Source of the DNA: Pirellulaceae bacterium
Lineage (GTDB): Bacteria > Planctomycetota > Planctomycetia > Pirellulales > Pirellulaceae
Assembly (NCBI GenBank): GCA_019636375.1
Contig: JAHBXS010000003.1
Span: 1-64,000 of the forward strand
Length of the DNA: 64,000 bases
Reading direction: 5' to 3'
The notes under the pieces are model-generated. The model saw nothing but the letters and a program-made list of their open reading frames with translations. It was not told where the DNA came from and searched no databases. Shown one piece after another: positions 37,385-45,034 of this stretch (positions are counted from its first letter, which is position 1; every line of letters begins with the position of its first letter). A program made the position numbers and the translations under genes.

Positions 37385-39828
37385 TTCCCCAATAAAACGC
37401 CCTTTTGCAACGCCTTGATAGAACCACTAGCTGATACCTTAACGACAATGCTATTAGGCAGTGACCGAGACAGTTCTTCTGCTGCGCGAGTGCCGGTTCC
37501 AGAACTATCGCTTTGTTGTCCCACTCCGAAACGATACCACTGATCCAATATCAAAAAAGCGGAACGTGGCAATTTGGCGTCTTCTAAAACCTGCAGTATA
37601 TTCTTTTCATAGACCAAGAAGCGACCACTCGGCAACATTGCTAGTCCTTCAATTCTTTCCATATCTTCTTTTTCAGATGCCAATACTGGCCATGGGCTGT
37701 AAAAAAAATATGGATCAGGATTTTCGAATTCTCCGCCGAATTGCTTTTCGATTTTTTGTTTCTCTCGGACTTTTAGTACCAATTTTTTTGGAACTGCTTC
37801 ATTTTTAAAGTCATTTCCTTGATCTTTCCAAACGAGCAAACCAGCAGAGTTCGGCGTTGAATCGGACACACAAATACTTCTCCTGCATATTGCGGTACAA
37901 TAAACAGAATTTTTGGTCAATTGCGATGAAATTTGTCTAATATCAACATCGTTGACTGAAAGAAATAAGAGTTTTGATATCTGGGAATACTCGCTAACAA
38001 CTGCCTTTTTTAGCTTTTGAAAAATTTCTTGATTTTCTGAAAACAATTCGCTAAAATACTCAAGCTGTTCAAGCCGTATGAACTCGTCGAAAACCAGCCA
38101 ATTCGAATTTTTTTGATCTTGTATCAGTTTGAGTTTCTGAGGTACATTCTTATTTAATTCCATTAAAAATCGACCTTCAACCTGTGACAGTTTAATCTTG
38201 TGGCGTGGGGTGGCGGCAGTTGGGATTCGTCTTGCAATTGCGTACATTTTGCCAGATGAATCAATGAAATGCGCACCGTCCAACTGCAAGAGACTAGTAA
38301 GTGATGTGGGGTCAAGATCATCGATTTTAACGCGAACTTCGCCTGCCATTGATGCAATGCCTTTTCTTAGCGGTTCACCACAAAACTTGTTAGCTATTGC
38401 GCGGTCTTTGTCATTGACCAAAACCAAAATACTGCTCTTAGAGGAATCTAGTAACAATTGCACTGACTCCATCAAACAGTCAATGCACTTTAACATAAAA
38501 TCGGGACTGAGCGTTGAAAAATGGCTAGACACAACGTCTTTTAAGAAGTCGATTGGGCTTTCTTGCCATTCAAATCCGTCATGCAGCAATTTCAAACCGG
38601 TGCTATCAAAGAAATCAACTCTTCCTTGAGGTCGAACCCTAAAAACAACCGAAGCTCCTCCAGCAATTTCCCTAAAATGCCGATAAGAAATCTGGTTTGA
38701 ACGAGAAACCGCAACACAATGCAGTTTCCCATCTCTAGCCGAGACTATCATTAATAACGAAGTCCCCTGGGCCATTTCGGCGTATTGCCTGACGAGTCCA
38801 AGATTGCTGAAATTAAATGAACAAGGCTCAAGTTCAATAAGGCTGATAAAACGAGTTTGATTTTCCTCAATTAATTCTTCTTTGCTGCGGCTTGTCAGCA
38901 CTACAACACATTCAAACGGATATCCCTCAAGTGTCCATGTGCTCAGCCTGCGTGCCATTCTTAATGCACCGAAGGCGACGTTAATTTCCCAGGGCAAAGA
39001 GCGCATTCCAATGGATGGATCGATCTTGAAATCGATCAAAGAGTTTGTACAGACGTCTATGAAAATTCTCCCAACGGGATCATAGCTCCCAAATTCCTGA
39101 GCAAACCAATCACGATGTTCTTTTTCAATAAGATTCTTGCTGCAAGAAGGAAGGGAGCGAAGTTCTTTCAAGTCTCTCATATCTTTCAAGTCAGGACATA
39201 TTTGTTTTATTAGTTCCAAATGAAATCGATCTTCGGCGGGGAATTGAATTTTGTAAATGTCCCGCCCGATTGTGGCGAGAACATACTCACGTGCATGTGA
39301 AGTTGTGTGGAATACTTCAATAGGAAAAGGCTCCCCTTGCACATTTATCAATTCTTCGTGACTTATACCAGTCAATATTAAAACAATTCGCGATTTAGTG
39401 GCAGCATCACGAAGCGTTTTAGCAAAGGAATCACAAACTGAAGGAGTTCGCTTCTGTGTTAGGCCAATAACTCCTTCTGCAGATTTAGCAAGGGCTTGCG
39501 GGGTCTGCACTGCCGGTGAAAAAAGGATGCGGTCATAAAAAGACCGCGATTCATTTTGGCCAAGAAGCAAAAAAAGGCCCCGTGAAGGCTTCTTGACGCG
39601 GCGTTCCAACTCGTCCAATTCGGGATGTTTACGCTGAAGCGGTAACGCGGCTTGCCAAGCAATACTGCTTTGTTCTGTAAAATCGATATTCAACTTAATA
39701 AAACTGACTGAATGTCGAACACCGGTGCCGCATGTCAAATCTTCGATCGTTTTTTTTATAGTGTCAGCCAGAACTAGGTCTTTTTGACTGACGGCGATTA
39801 CTACATAGTTAAAATCGTCACTTGTCAT
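37381..39828 (-). CDS. Diadenylate-cyclase-like (DisA_N/DAC) protein with large insertion
   Basis: An 815-residue cytosolic protein. Two catalytic motifs of DisA_N domains are visible: LQLDGAHFIDSSGKMYAIA with DGA at 517-519, and SGTGTRAAEELSRSLPN followed by IVVKVSASGSIKAL, with G-T-x-x-R-A-A at 777-783. In CdaA and DisA these motifs (DGA and GTRHRAA) are about 30 residues apart; here about 255, so roughly 225 residues are inserted. The RH of RHR is replaced by G-T. Residues about 300-430 (KLHCVAVSRSNQISYRHF, GGASVVFRVRPQGRVDF) resemble the beta-rich sensor regions found before DAC domains in conflict-type cyclases. The N-terminal 200 residues form two Rossmann-like units I cannot name. Gene overlaps the two-TM effector candidate by 4 bp and follows the receiver-like gene by 30 bp. 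Activity and product are inferred. Confidence 0.6.
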   Translation of the reverse strand: MTSDDFNYVVIAVSQKDLVLADTIKKTIEDLTCGTGVRHSVSFIKLNIDFTEQSSIAWQAALPLQRKHPELDELERRVKKPSRGLFLLLGQNESRSFYDRILFSPAVQTPQALAKSAEGVIGLTQKRTPSVCDSFAKTLRDAATKSRIVLILTGISHEELINVQGEPFPIEVFHTTSHAREYVLATIGRDIYKIQFPAEDRFHLELIKQICPDLKDMRDLKELRSLPSCSKNLIEKEHRDWFAQEFGSYDPVGRIFIDVCTNSLIDFKIDPSIGMRSLPWEINVAFGALRMARRLSTWTLEGYPFECVVVLTSRSKEELIEENQTRFISLIELEPCSFNFSNLGLVRQYAEMAQGTSLLMIVSARDGKLHCVAVSRSNQISYRHFREIAGGASVVFRVRPQGRVDFFDSTGLKLLHDGFEWQESPIDFLKDVVSSHFSTLSPDFMLKCIDCLMESVQLLLDSSKSSILVLVNDKDRAIANKFCGEPLRKGIASMAGEVRVKIDDLDPTSLTSLLQLDGAHFIDSSGKMYAIARRIPTAATPRHKIKLSQVEGRFLMELNKNVPQKLKLIQDQKNSNWLVFDEFIRLEQLEYFSELFSENQEIFQKLKKAVVSEYSQISKLLFLSVNDVDIRQISSQLTKNSVYCTAICRRSICVSDSTPNSAGLLVWKDQGNDFKNEAVPKKLVLKVREKQKIEKQFGGEFENPDPYFFYSPWPVLASEKEDMERIEGLAMLPSGRFLVYEKNILQVLEDAKLPRSAFLILDQWYRFGVGQQSDSSGTGTRAAEELSRSLPNSIVVKVSASGSIKALQKGVLLGK

Positions 39829-39858
39829 AAAATCAGGGTGCAGGTTTAGTTTTCTACG

Positions 39859-40920
39859 TCAGTCCTTAGGGTTCGAGAGTCTTAATGAGGAATTTGTTTC
39901 ATCATAGTCCCAATAATTCCCCTTGGTCTTTGCGAACAATTCTTCGACGCACGATTTATAGTTGCTCGCAAAACTTGAAATACTTTTATCCCTCTTCAAA
40001 TCTTCAGGCAACTCGGAAAAGTGTGGTGGTGTTGCAAACCGTATTTTAATCGCCACGCCCTTGTCTCCTGGGTCGTCAGGTCTAACAAAAGATGAGCGAA
40101 ATTCAATATCGGGAATAAAGTCAATAAATGCAAATATTAAAGAAAAAACACTTTCCCACGGGACACCTAACTCAAAGTGTTTTGCTTCAACGTCTTCTAG
40201 CGGTTGTATTAACGGAGAAGGTCCAGGTAGTTTTTGGGCATTTGGTGTCATGAAACGCAATGCTAACAACCGTTTTGTCAGCTGGGCTGCATATATACAC
40301 GATGCGATATCTTGAGCGCTCGAGGGGGTTCCACGTTGATTGTCAGGAAACGGACTCCTGACGACGGAAATCAAGGTTTGAAGGTGCCGCGTATAACGCC
40401 CTTTGTCCCAATAAAGCGATTGCGGTTGGCTTTGGTCGATTTCCATTGCTAATTGAAATCTCTGTTTAAGCAATGTGTCAAGCTGTCTGGATTCTGAATC
40501 TGATGAAGCCGGGAGAGTAGGATAATTTGGTTCCTCCTTTTCCAAAAGGGATACACTCAATTCCAGCATCAGTTTTCTAAACGCAGTTGCAATATCATGT
40601 TCCGGACGAAGGTAGGACCTGATTTCACTTTCGATGTCGAATTCTGGGGACAAAAAACTGCAGTATGGCAAATCTCGCCCATTCAAAGTGCGGCACCACT
40701 TTTTCAACTTTCCTTCCGAAGTTGCCTGGATCAGCACTCCCTCTGCGTCGTTTAATGTGTTGTCACTCGGCTCTTCAGTGACATCTACAAATTTGCTATC
40801 AACCCTATCAGGTAATCGGGCTATTTTGTTTTCAATGATAGTCCGGTGGGCCGATGAGGCAACGATCAAGATGCTCTTTGGCGGAACGCTTGTCTTTTCG
40901 GTAGTCGAATCTAATGACAC
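39859..40920 (-). CDS. Receiver-like / possible degenerate histidine-kinase protein
   Basis: A 353-residue cytosolic protein from a GTG start with TTAGGA 9 nt upstream. Residues about 15-95 look like a Rossmann or receiver-type domain (SILIVASSAHRTIIENKI, EGVLIQATSEGKLKKW). A central helical part has RHLQTLISVVRSPFPDN (about 178-194), which could be a remnant of a kinase DHp H-box. It is followed by WESVFSLIFAFIDFIP (about 258-273) and VAIKIRFATPP, in the places of the N-box and a central strand of an HATPase domain, but without the catalytic Asn. I therefore read it as a possibly inactive sensor-kinase-like protein; this is tentative. It starts the island operon with the DAC-like and two-TM genes. 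Confidence 0.5.
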   Translation of the reverse strand: MSLDSTTEKTSVPPKSILIVASSAHRTIIENKIARLPDRVDSKFVDVTEEPSDNTLNDAEGVLIQATSEGKLKKWCRTLNGRDLPYCSFLSPEFDIESEIRSYLRPEHDIATAFRKLMLELSVSLLEKEEPNYPTLPASSDSESRQLDTLLKQRFQLAMEIDQSQPQSLYWDKGRYTRHLQTLISVVRSPFPDNQRGTPSSAQDIASCIYAAQLTKRLLALRFMTPNAQKLPGPSPLIQPLEDVEAKHFELGVPWESVFSLIFAFIDFIPDIEFRSSFVRPDDPGDKGVAIKIRFATPPHFSELPEDLKRDKSISSFASNYKSCVEELFAKTKGNYWDYDETNSSLRLSNPKD

Positions 40921-41521
40921 GATATTTTCCTAAGATCAAATTCACACAGTGTCCAATTGGGCTGGATGCATGAAATATAATTTGATGCTTTAAGAATTAC
41001 AAGTGTTTGCTTAACGAAATCTTGATTAAATCTCGTACAAGGCGGTAAATAAAATGAAAACATCGGATACAAATCAGGCCGAATCAACCACAGATCATCA
41101 ATTTTAGCAAATTTGCCGAAAGTTATAGCATCAAGGGCATTCGACGCAAAAGCAGGAAATTTTCGCAACCCTAGGAAAAAGCCTCCCGGTTAACGAATTC
41201 GCTACAAAGTTCCGGAAATCTGGTGGGTAACACTTTCCGGCTACTTCGCGGTTCCGAGTTCTGAGCCCGCATAGACGAGCGCGCGATGATGATCCGAAAA
41301 GTTTAGGAGAGTGAACTTAAATTTGAGCCCGTGTTCAGTCGCTATCTACTAGCACGACCACCATGGCCAGCAGGTGATTCGCGGATGTTGTTTTGCATAT
41401 CGAGAATCAATTTAGCAATGCAAAACTGCTCAAGATATCATTGCTTGTTTTGGCTCAGTAAACAGGTACTCGTGTGTTTGGGTCTAACCGTGAACAGTTT
41501 TACCAGCCCTCAACCCCAAAA
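40921..41521. other. AT-rich intergenic region inside the island
   Basis: No secure gene. An 85-codon minus-strand frame (41168-40911) from a TTG overlaps the start of the next gene and lacks a ribosome site, so it is not called. An inverted repeat CCGGAAA / TTTCCGG (41212-41218 and 41234-41240) could be a terminator stem or operator. The promoter for the three-gene run 40920-36608 should lie here. Confidence 0.5.
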
Positions 41522-42316
41522 CTAAAAGCCATCCGGAAAGAAAATAGGTGAGGATTGTATCCGTCGCCAGCGTTTCACAACGCTTGTTCTGTAGGGACTT
41601 CCTTCTGAAAGCGCATTCAATTCAATTGCTTCATTCAATAAACCAAGTACTTTTTGGCGAAGTTGCTCGTCACATAGTTGAGGACTCAACACAGATACAT
41701 AGTGAACGGTAAAAAAAAGTTTTCGCGTTTTCATGCAGAGTTGGTAGAGAACATCAGATAAAGCATCTCCGTTCGATCCTTCGCTGCAGTGAATCAAGTC
41801 TTCAAGTTCATCGATACGATTTTTCAATAGCTCTTGAAGAACATTTTCGCTTGGCGAAAATGCAAACCCCACCGGGGCAACGGCAGAGTTGCTCGGAAAA
41901 ATTTTTGACCAATTTTTTAAAACGGCAATCGCTTGTTCAAGGTCCTCGTACGATTTAACTAGAAAACTCGCCGCCGATCGGCAATTGTTACCTTCAGAAT
42001 TCTTTTCCTCACAGCAATCCAATGCTTCGTTAAGAGATTTAATTGCGTTAACTAATCGACATTTAGTCGAGGCATAGTGTTCTCTGTGCTGGTGACCAGT
42101 ATCCGTCACGGCCAAACCCTCTACCGCAAGCGCGATTGGGAAGAGCGCCTCACGAAGCATCGCCAGATTGTCAGCCCAATCCTCCAGGGTGTTATTGTCG
42201 GGCCAGAACTCTTCTGAAAGTCCAGTCGAAAAAACCTGAACTACGTGCGTGAATCGTTCAATTAACCAAGCTAGGTGTCCACTGGTGAATGTGGGATTTT
42301 CGTATGCCAGACTCAT
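41522..42316 (-). CDS. All-helical orphan in the island
   Basis: A 264-residue protein from ATG 42316. It seems built only of amphipathic helices, with no membrane segment and no recognised motif; two Cys pairs (CCEEKN, NCRS) lie in the middle. It has the same low G+C as the DAC-like genes downstream on the same strand, 600 bp away, so it may belong to the same acquired unit. HEPN- or TPR-like helical bundles are possible readings but the diagnostic R-x4-6-H was not seen. Confidence 0.6.
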   Translation of the reverse strand: MSLAYENPTFTSGHLAWLIERFTHVVQVFSTGLSEEFWPDNNTLEDWADNLAMLREALFPIALAVEGLAVTDTGHQHREHYASTKCRLVNAIKSLNEALDCCEEKNSEGNNCRSAASFLVKSYEDLEQAIAVLKNWSKIFPSNSAVAPVGFAFSPSENVLQELLKNRIDELEDLIHCSEGSNGDALSDVLYQLCMKTRKLFFTVHYVSVLSPQLCDEQLRQKVLGLLNEAIELNALSEGSPYRTSVVKRWRRIQSSPIFFPDGF

Positions 42317-42741
42317 AAATCGGCTTCTAATTTAGTTTGCTTGGAAGGGTGGGGGTGAATAAACCATGATCCCAAAAAAAAACCTTTCGGGTCAATTTCA
42401 AAATTTTATATTGCTAGCAGTCAATAAGCAATCGGTCAGTCTAAAAATTTCGCCTAATGTGTGGGTGAACTAGCCAGTCGTTTTTTGAAGAACGCGTTCC
42501 ATACGGTTTGATGCCCCATTTATACAACAGGCACTTAGAACTCCAACGATACAACGTCCACCTTGTTATCGATAGCTGCTTTTTTTGACTTCCGCCAAAA
42601 TGAAAAGCCCTGAATATTCTTCCCAAACGTCAAACTTTCCGCGTTGAGCGCAGGTTTAACCTAATGAGTGAGCCGCAAAAAATCTCTCAGTGCAACAACA
42701 CCAAAACAAAGTTATTGCAAGACGAATTAGACGATCGAGTT
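42317..42741. other. Intergenic region between island and YTV gene
   Basis: No gene seen. A 97-codon plus-strand frame that begins at 42664 runs antisense through the YTV terminator and into its coding region, so it is a shadow. The promoter for the helical orphan should lie at the left part of this stretch. Confidence 0.5.
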
Positions 42742-42790
42742 AATGAAAAAATTGGAAAAATCAGGTGTGCCAAGGAGACCTTGGCACACC
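42742..42790 (-). terminator. Rho-independent terminator of the YTV gene
   Basis: A perfect 12-bp stem, GGTGTGCCAAGG with CCTTGGCACACC around AGA, lies at 42764-42790, 59 bp after the YTV stop on the minus strand. On that strand it is followed by TGATTTTTCCAATTTTTT, a split U-run. Strong terminators fit a highly expressed surface protein. Confidence 0.85.
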
Positions 42791-42849
42791 CAAAAGCCCA
42801 AGTGTTCAATCGGCTTTTTAAAATCCGAGAAGTCTGTCTTGAAAGCTAC

Positions 42850-44721
42850 TTAGTTGCATCCACAGCTGCGGCTGCGATTGCGGAATCCGCAAGAAGTGCG
42901 GCAACCACCGAAACGGCGACCGCCACAGCGAGAACCACAGGCCGAGCCACAGCTTGAACCACAGTTCGAGCCACAGCTTGAACCACAAGATGAGCCACAG
43001 CCAGTGTTGCAACCACCACAGGTGCTTACAGGCACTTGGATTTCACGAGCAACGCGAACGCAAACTTGAACCGGAACTTCTTCGGTGTAGGTCTCTGGGA
43101 CTTGAACCGTGTAGGTTTGGGTTTGGGTTTGTGGTTGGCATTCCATAACGGTGATCATGCGAGTGTGAGTTTCAGGAACCATCACGGTGCATGGAACTTC
43201 GCGAACTTGAGTCTCTTGGCGGCAACGTTGAACGTTAACCATTCGAGTTTGAGTTTGCGGTTGGCATTCGGTGACCGAAACCATGCGGGTGTGGGTTTCT
43301 TGACGACACTTTTGAACTTGTACCGTGCGAACTTGAGTTTCTTGACGGGTACGAGTTACTGGAACTTCACGAGTTCGCGTTTCTTGACGCATCTTGTTGA
43401 CGGACACGGTGCGAACTTGGGTTTCTTGACGAGTACGAGTCACAGGAACTTCACGAGTGTGAGTTTCTTGACGGCAACGTTGTACTTCCACCATACGGGT
43501 TTCCGTTTGAGGAACGCATTCGTTGACAGTTACCATGCGTGTCTCGGTGTGCGGTTGCATCACGGTGACATTGTAGGTGTAGGATTGAGGAACTTGACGT
43601 GAGCGAGTCACGGTGTAAGGGACTTCTTCACGAACCATGTTCGGAACCCAAACGCGACGAGTCACGGTTTGTTGTTGAGGGCCACATCCACAGTCATTAG
43701 CAACAGCAACTCCGCAGGAGTTACATCCGCTGGCGACGCCGCAAGGATTGCAACTGCTCGCTGCACAAGGGCTGCAACCACGACCGCAACCGCGACCGCA
43801 ATTACCAAACAAGCGACCACGACCGCCACCACATGCCGAACCAACACTTGATCCACATCCGCTGCCACAAGCCGAGGAAGCGTATCCGCCACCGCAGCTA
43901 TTGACTGCTACCATTTCAACGCGATCTTCCCAATGTCCTGCATCGCGGCAAACAGTGCGAGTCAGTGTTTCTTGGTAGTTTTCGCAAACCATTCGAGTTC
44001 CAGTACGCTCTTCAGTTACTGGAACCATTTTGGTGAAAGTTTGCTCAACTTGCCGAGGAACGTTTACCATTTTGGTGAACGTTTGCTCTACTTGCTCGGT
44101 GTAAGGAACGTTTACGACGTAGTTTTGAGTGACCGTTTCGGTGTAAGGAACGCAAACGGTGTACGTTTGCTGAACTTCTTCCGTGTAAGGAACGCAAACC
44201 ATGTAGTTTTGAGTAACCATTTCGGTGTAAGGAACACAAACGGTGTACGTTTGTTGGACATCTTCCGTGTATGGAACGTTAACGACATAGTTTTGAGGAA
44301 CTTCACGAGTTACAGGAACCATAACCGTGAAGGTTTGCTCAACTTGCTCGGTGTACGGGACGTTGACGGTGTACGACTGAGTACGCATCTCAGTCTTGGG
44401 GACCATCACGGTGTAAGTTTGTTCGCGTTGAACAGGAACTTGCACGTTGACCGTCACTTCTCGGGTTTGAGTTTCAGTGCGGCAACGAGTACGTGTTACG
44501 GTTCGCATTTCCGTAACCATTTGATTTTCGTAGACGATACGAGTTTGATACTGAACAGTTGGTCCGCAACCACAATCGTTGCCACCAACCATTACGCTTG
44601 AGCCATAACACCCACCACATGGGCTGACGACTTGGCCACAGCCGTCAGTTGGGTTAGCCGCTGCAAACGAAGTTGCCAAGCAACATGCAAGAGCGACAAA
44701 AGCCCGACACAAAATTTTCAT
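42850..44721 (-). CDS. YTV-repeat Cys-rich surface protein
   Basis: A 623-residue secreted protein with a clear signal peptide (RAFVALACCLATSFAAA) and an AGGAG ribosome site. Residues about 65-255 hold many copies of a short unit of the form VPYTE..Q.YTV.VPYTE, the YTV repeat of planctomycetes. A second repeat block (about 355-555) has units such as TRQETQVRTV and CQPQTQTRMV. The segments between and after are very rich in Gly, Cys and Ser (SSCGSNCGSSCGS near the end), with over fifty Cys in all. YTV proteins are known from the cell wall or surface fraction of planctomycetes, where Cys cross-links are thought to matter. The high repeat content makes the DNA itself repetitive. A strong terminator follows. 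Confidence 0.93.
   Translation of the reverse strand: MKILCRAFVALACCLATSFAAANPTDGCGQVVSPCGGCYGSSVMVGGNDCGCGPTVQYQTRIVYENQMVTEMRTVTRTRCRTETQTREVTVNVQVPVQREQTYTVMVPKTEMRTQSYTVNVPYTEQVEQTFTVMVPVTREVPQNYVVNVPYTEDVQQTYTVCVPYTEMVTQNYMVCVPYTEEVQQTYTVCVPYTETVTQNYVVNVPYTEQVEQTFTKMVNVPRQVEQTFTKMVPVTEERTGTRMVCENYQETLTRTVCRDAGHWEDRVEMVAVNSCGGGYASSACGSGCGSSVGSACGGGRGRLFGNCGRGCGRGCSPCAASSCNPCGVASGCNSCGVAVANDCGCGPQQQTVTRRVWVPNMVREEVPYTVTRSRQVPQSYTYNVTVMQPHTETRMVTVNECVPQTETRMVEVQRCRQETHTREVPVTRTRQETQVRTVSVNKMRQETRTREVPVTRTRQETQVRTVQVQKCRQETHTRMVSVTECQPQTQTRMVNVQRCRQETQVREVPCTVMVPETHTRMITVMECQPQTQTQTYTVQVPETYTEEVPVQVCVRVAREIQVPVSTCGGCNTGCGSSCGSSCGSNCGSSCGSACGSRCGGRRFGGCRTSCGFRNRSRSCGCN
43140..44450 (-). repeat. 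Internal coding repeats of the YTV gene
   Basis: The DNA of the two repeat blocks (about 43140-43560 and 44000-44450) shows near-identical units of about 45-48 bp in tandem, for example repeated GTAAGGAACGCAAAC on the plus strand. Third positions are also conserved between units, which points to recent expansion or gene conversion. Confidence 0.8.
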
Positions 44722-45034
44722 TCTTTTCTCCTAAGGGGACACATAAAACAAACGAACTTGAATAGCGATGTAGCACAAAACGTTGAATTTAAATTTGCAT
44801 GCAGGAGCAAAGCAAATTTAATGGTTGTCACTCAACAGGTTTTCGACCCATCGATAAAAACACAAAATTAAGAAGGGTCCATGAATTAAAATTCACGCAC
44901 ACCAAATTTACCTAGGTGGCAAACTCAATTGGAGGTATTGAGTCCCCGATTATAACAAGGACCATACCGATTACGAGTAGTGCCACGAAAAAATCTACCA
45001 AATTTACCCAAACTTATTTTTTCATGCATTCTTC
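44722..45034. other. Intergenic region upstream of the YTV gene
   Basis: A 313-bp AT-rich stretch that must hold the YTV promoter. Its only possible gene is a 29-codon hydrophobic frame on the minus strand, listed separately. Confidence 0.5.
44912..45001 (-). CDS. Possible 29-residue hydrophobic micro-protein
   Basis: A minus-strand frame from TTG at 45001 encodes 29 residues, of which about 18 form a membrane helix (FFVALLVIGMVLVII) followed by an acidic tail (GDSIPPIEF). The ribosome site is weak (GGGTAAA) and the start is not ATG. Size and shape are like the micro-protein at 27476-27571. It could equally be a chance frame. Confidence 0.28.
   Translation of the reverse strand: MVDFFVALLVIGMVLVIIGDSIPPIEFAT

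Noticed and set aside
40911-41168. 85-codon minus-strand frame upstream of the receiver-like gene
   Set aside because: It begins at TTG without a ribosome site, overlaps the next start, and has no recognisable feature.
36608-42316. Possibility that the island is a prophage or integrative element
   Set aside because: No integrase, structural phage gene, tRNA target or flanking direct repeat was seen.
42664-42957. 97-codon plus-strand frame near the YTV 3' end
   Set aside because: It reads through the YTV terminator stem and antisense to Cys/Gly codons, giving a low-complexity Ala/Thr tail.
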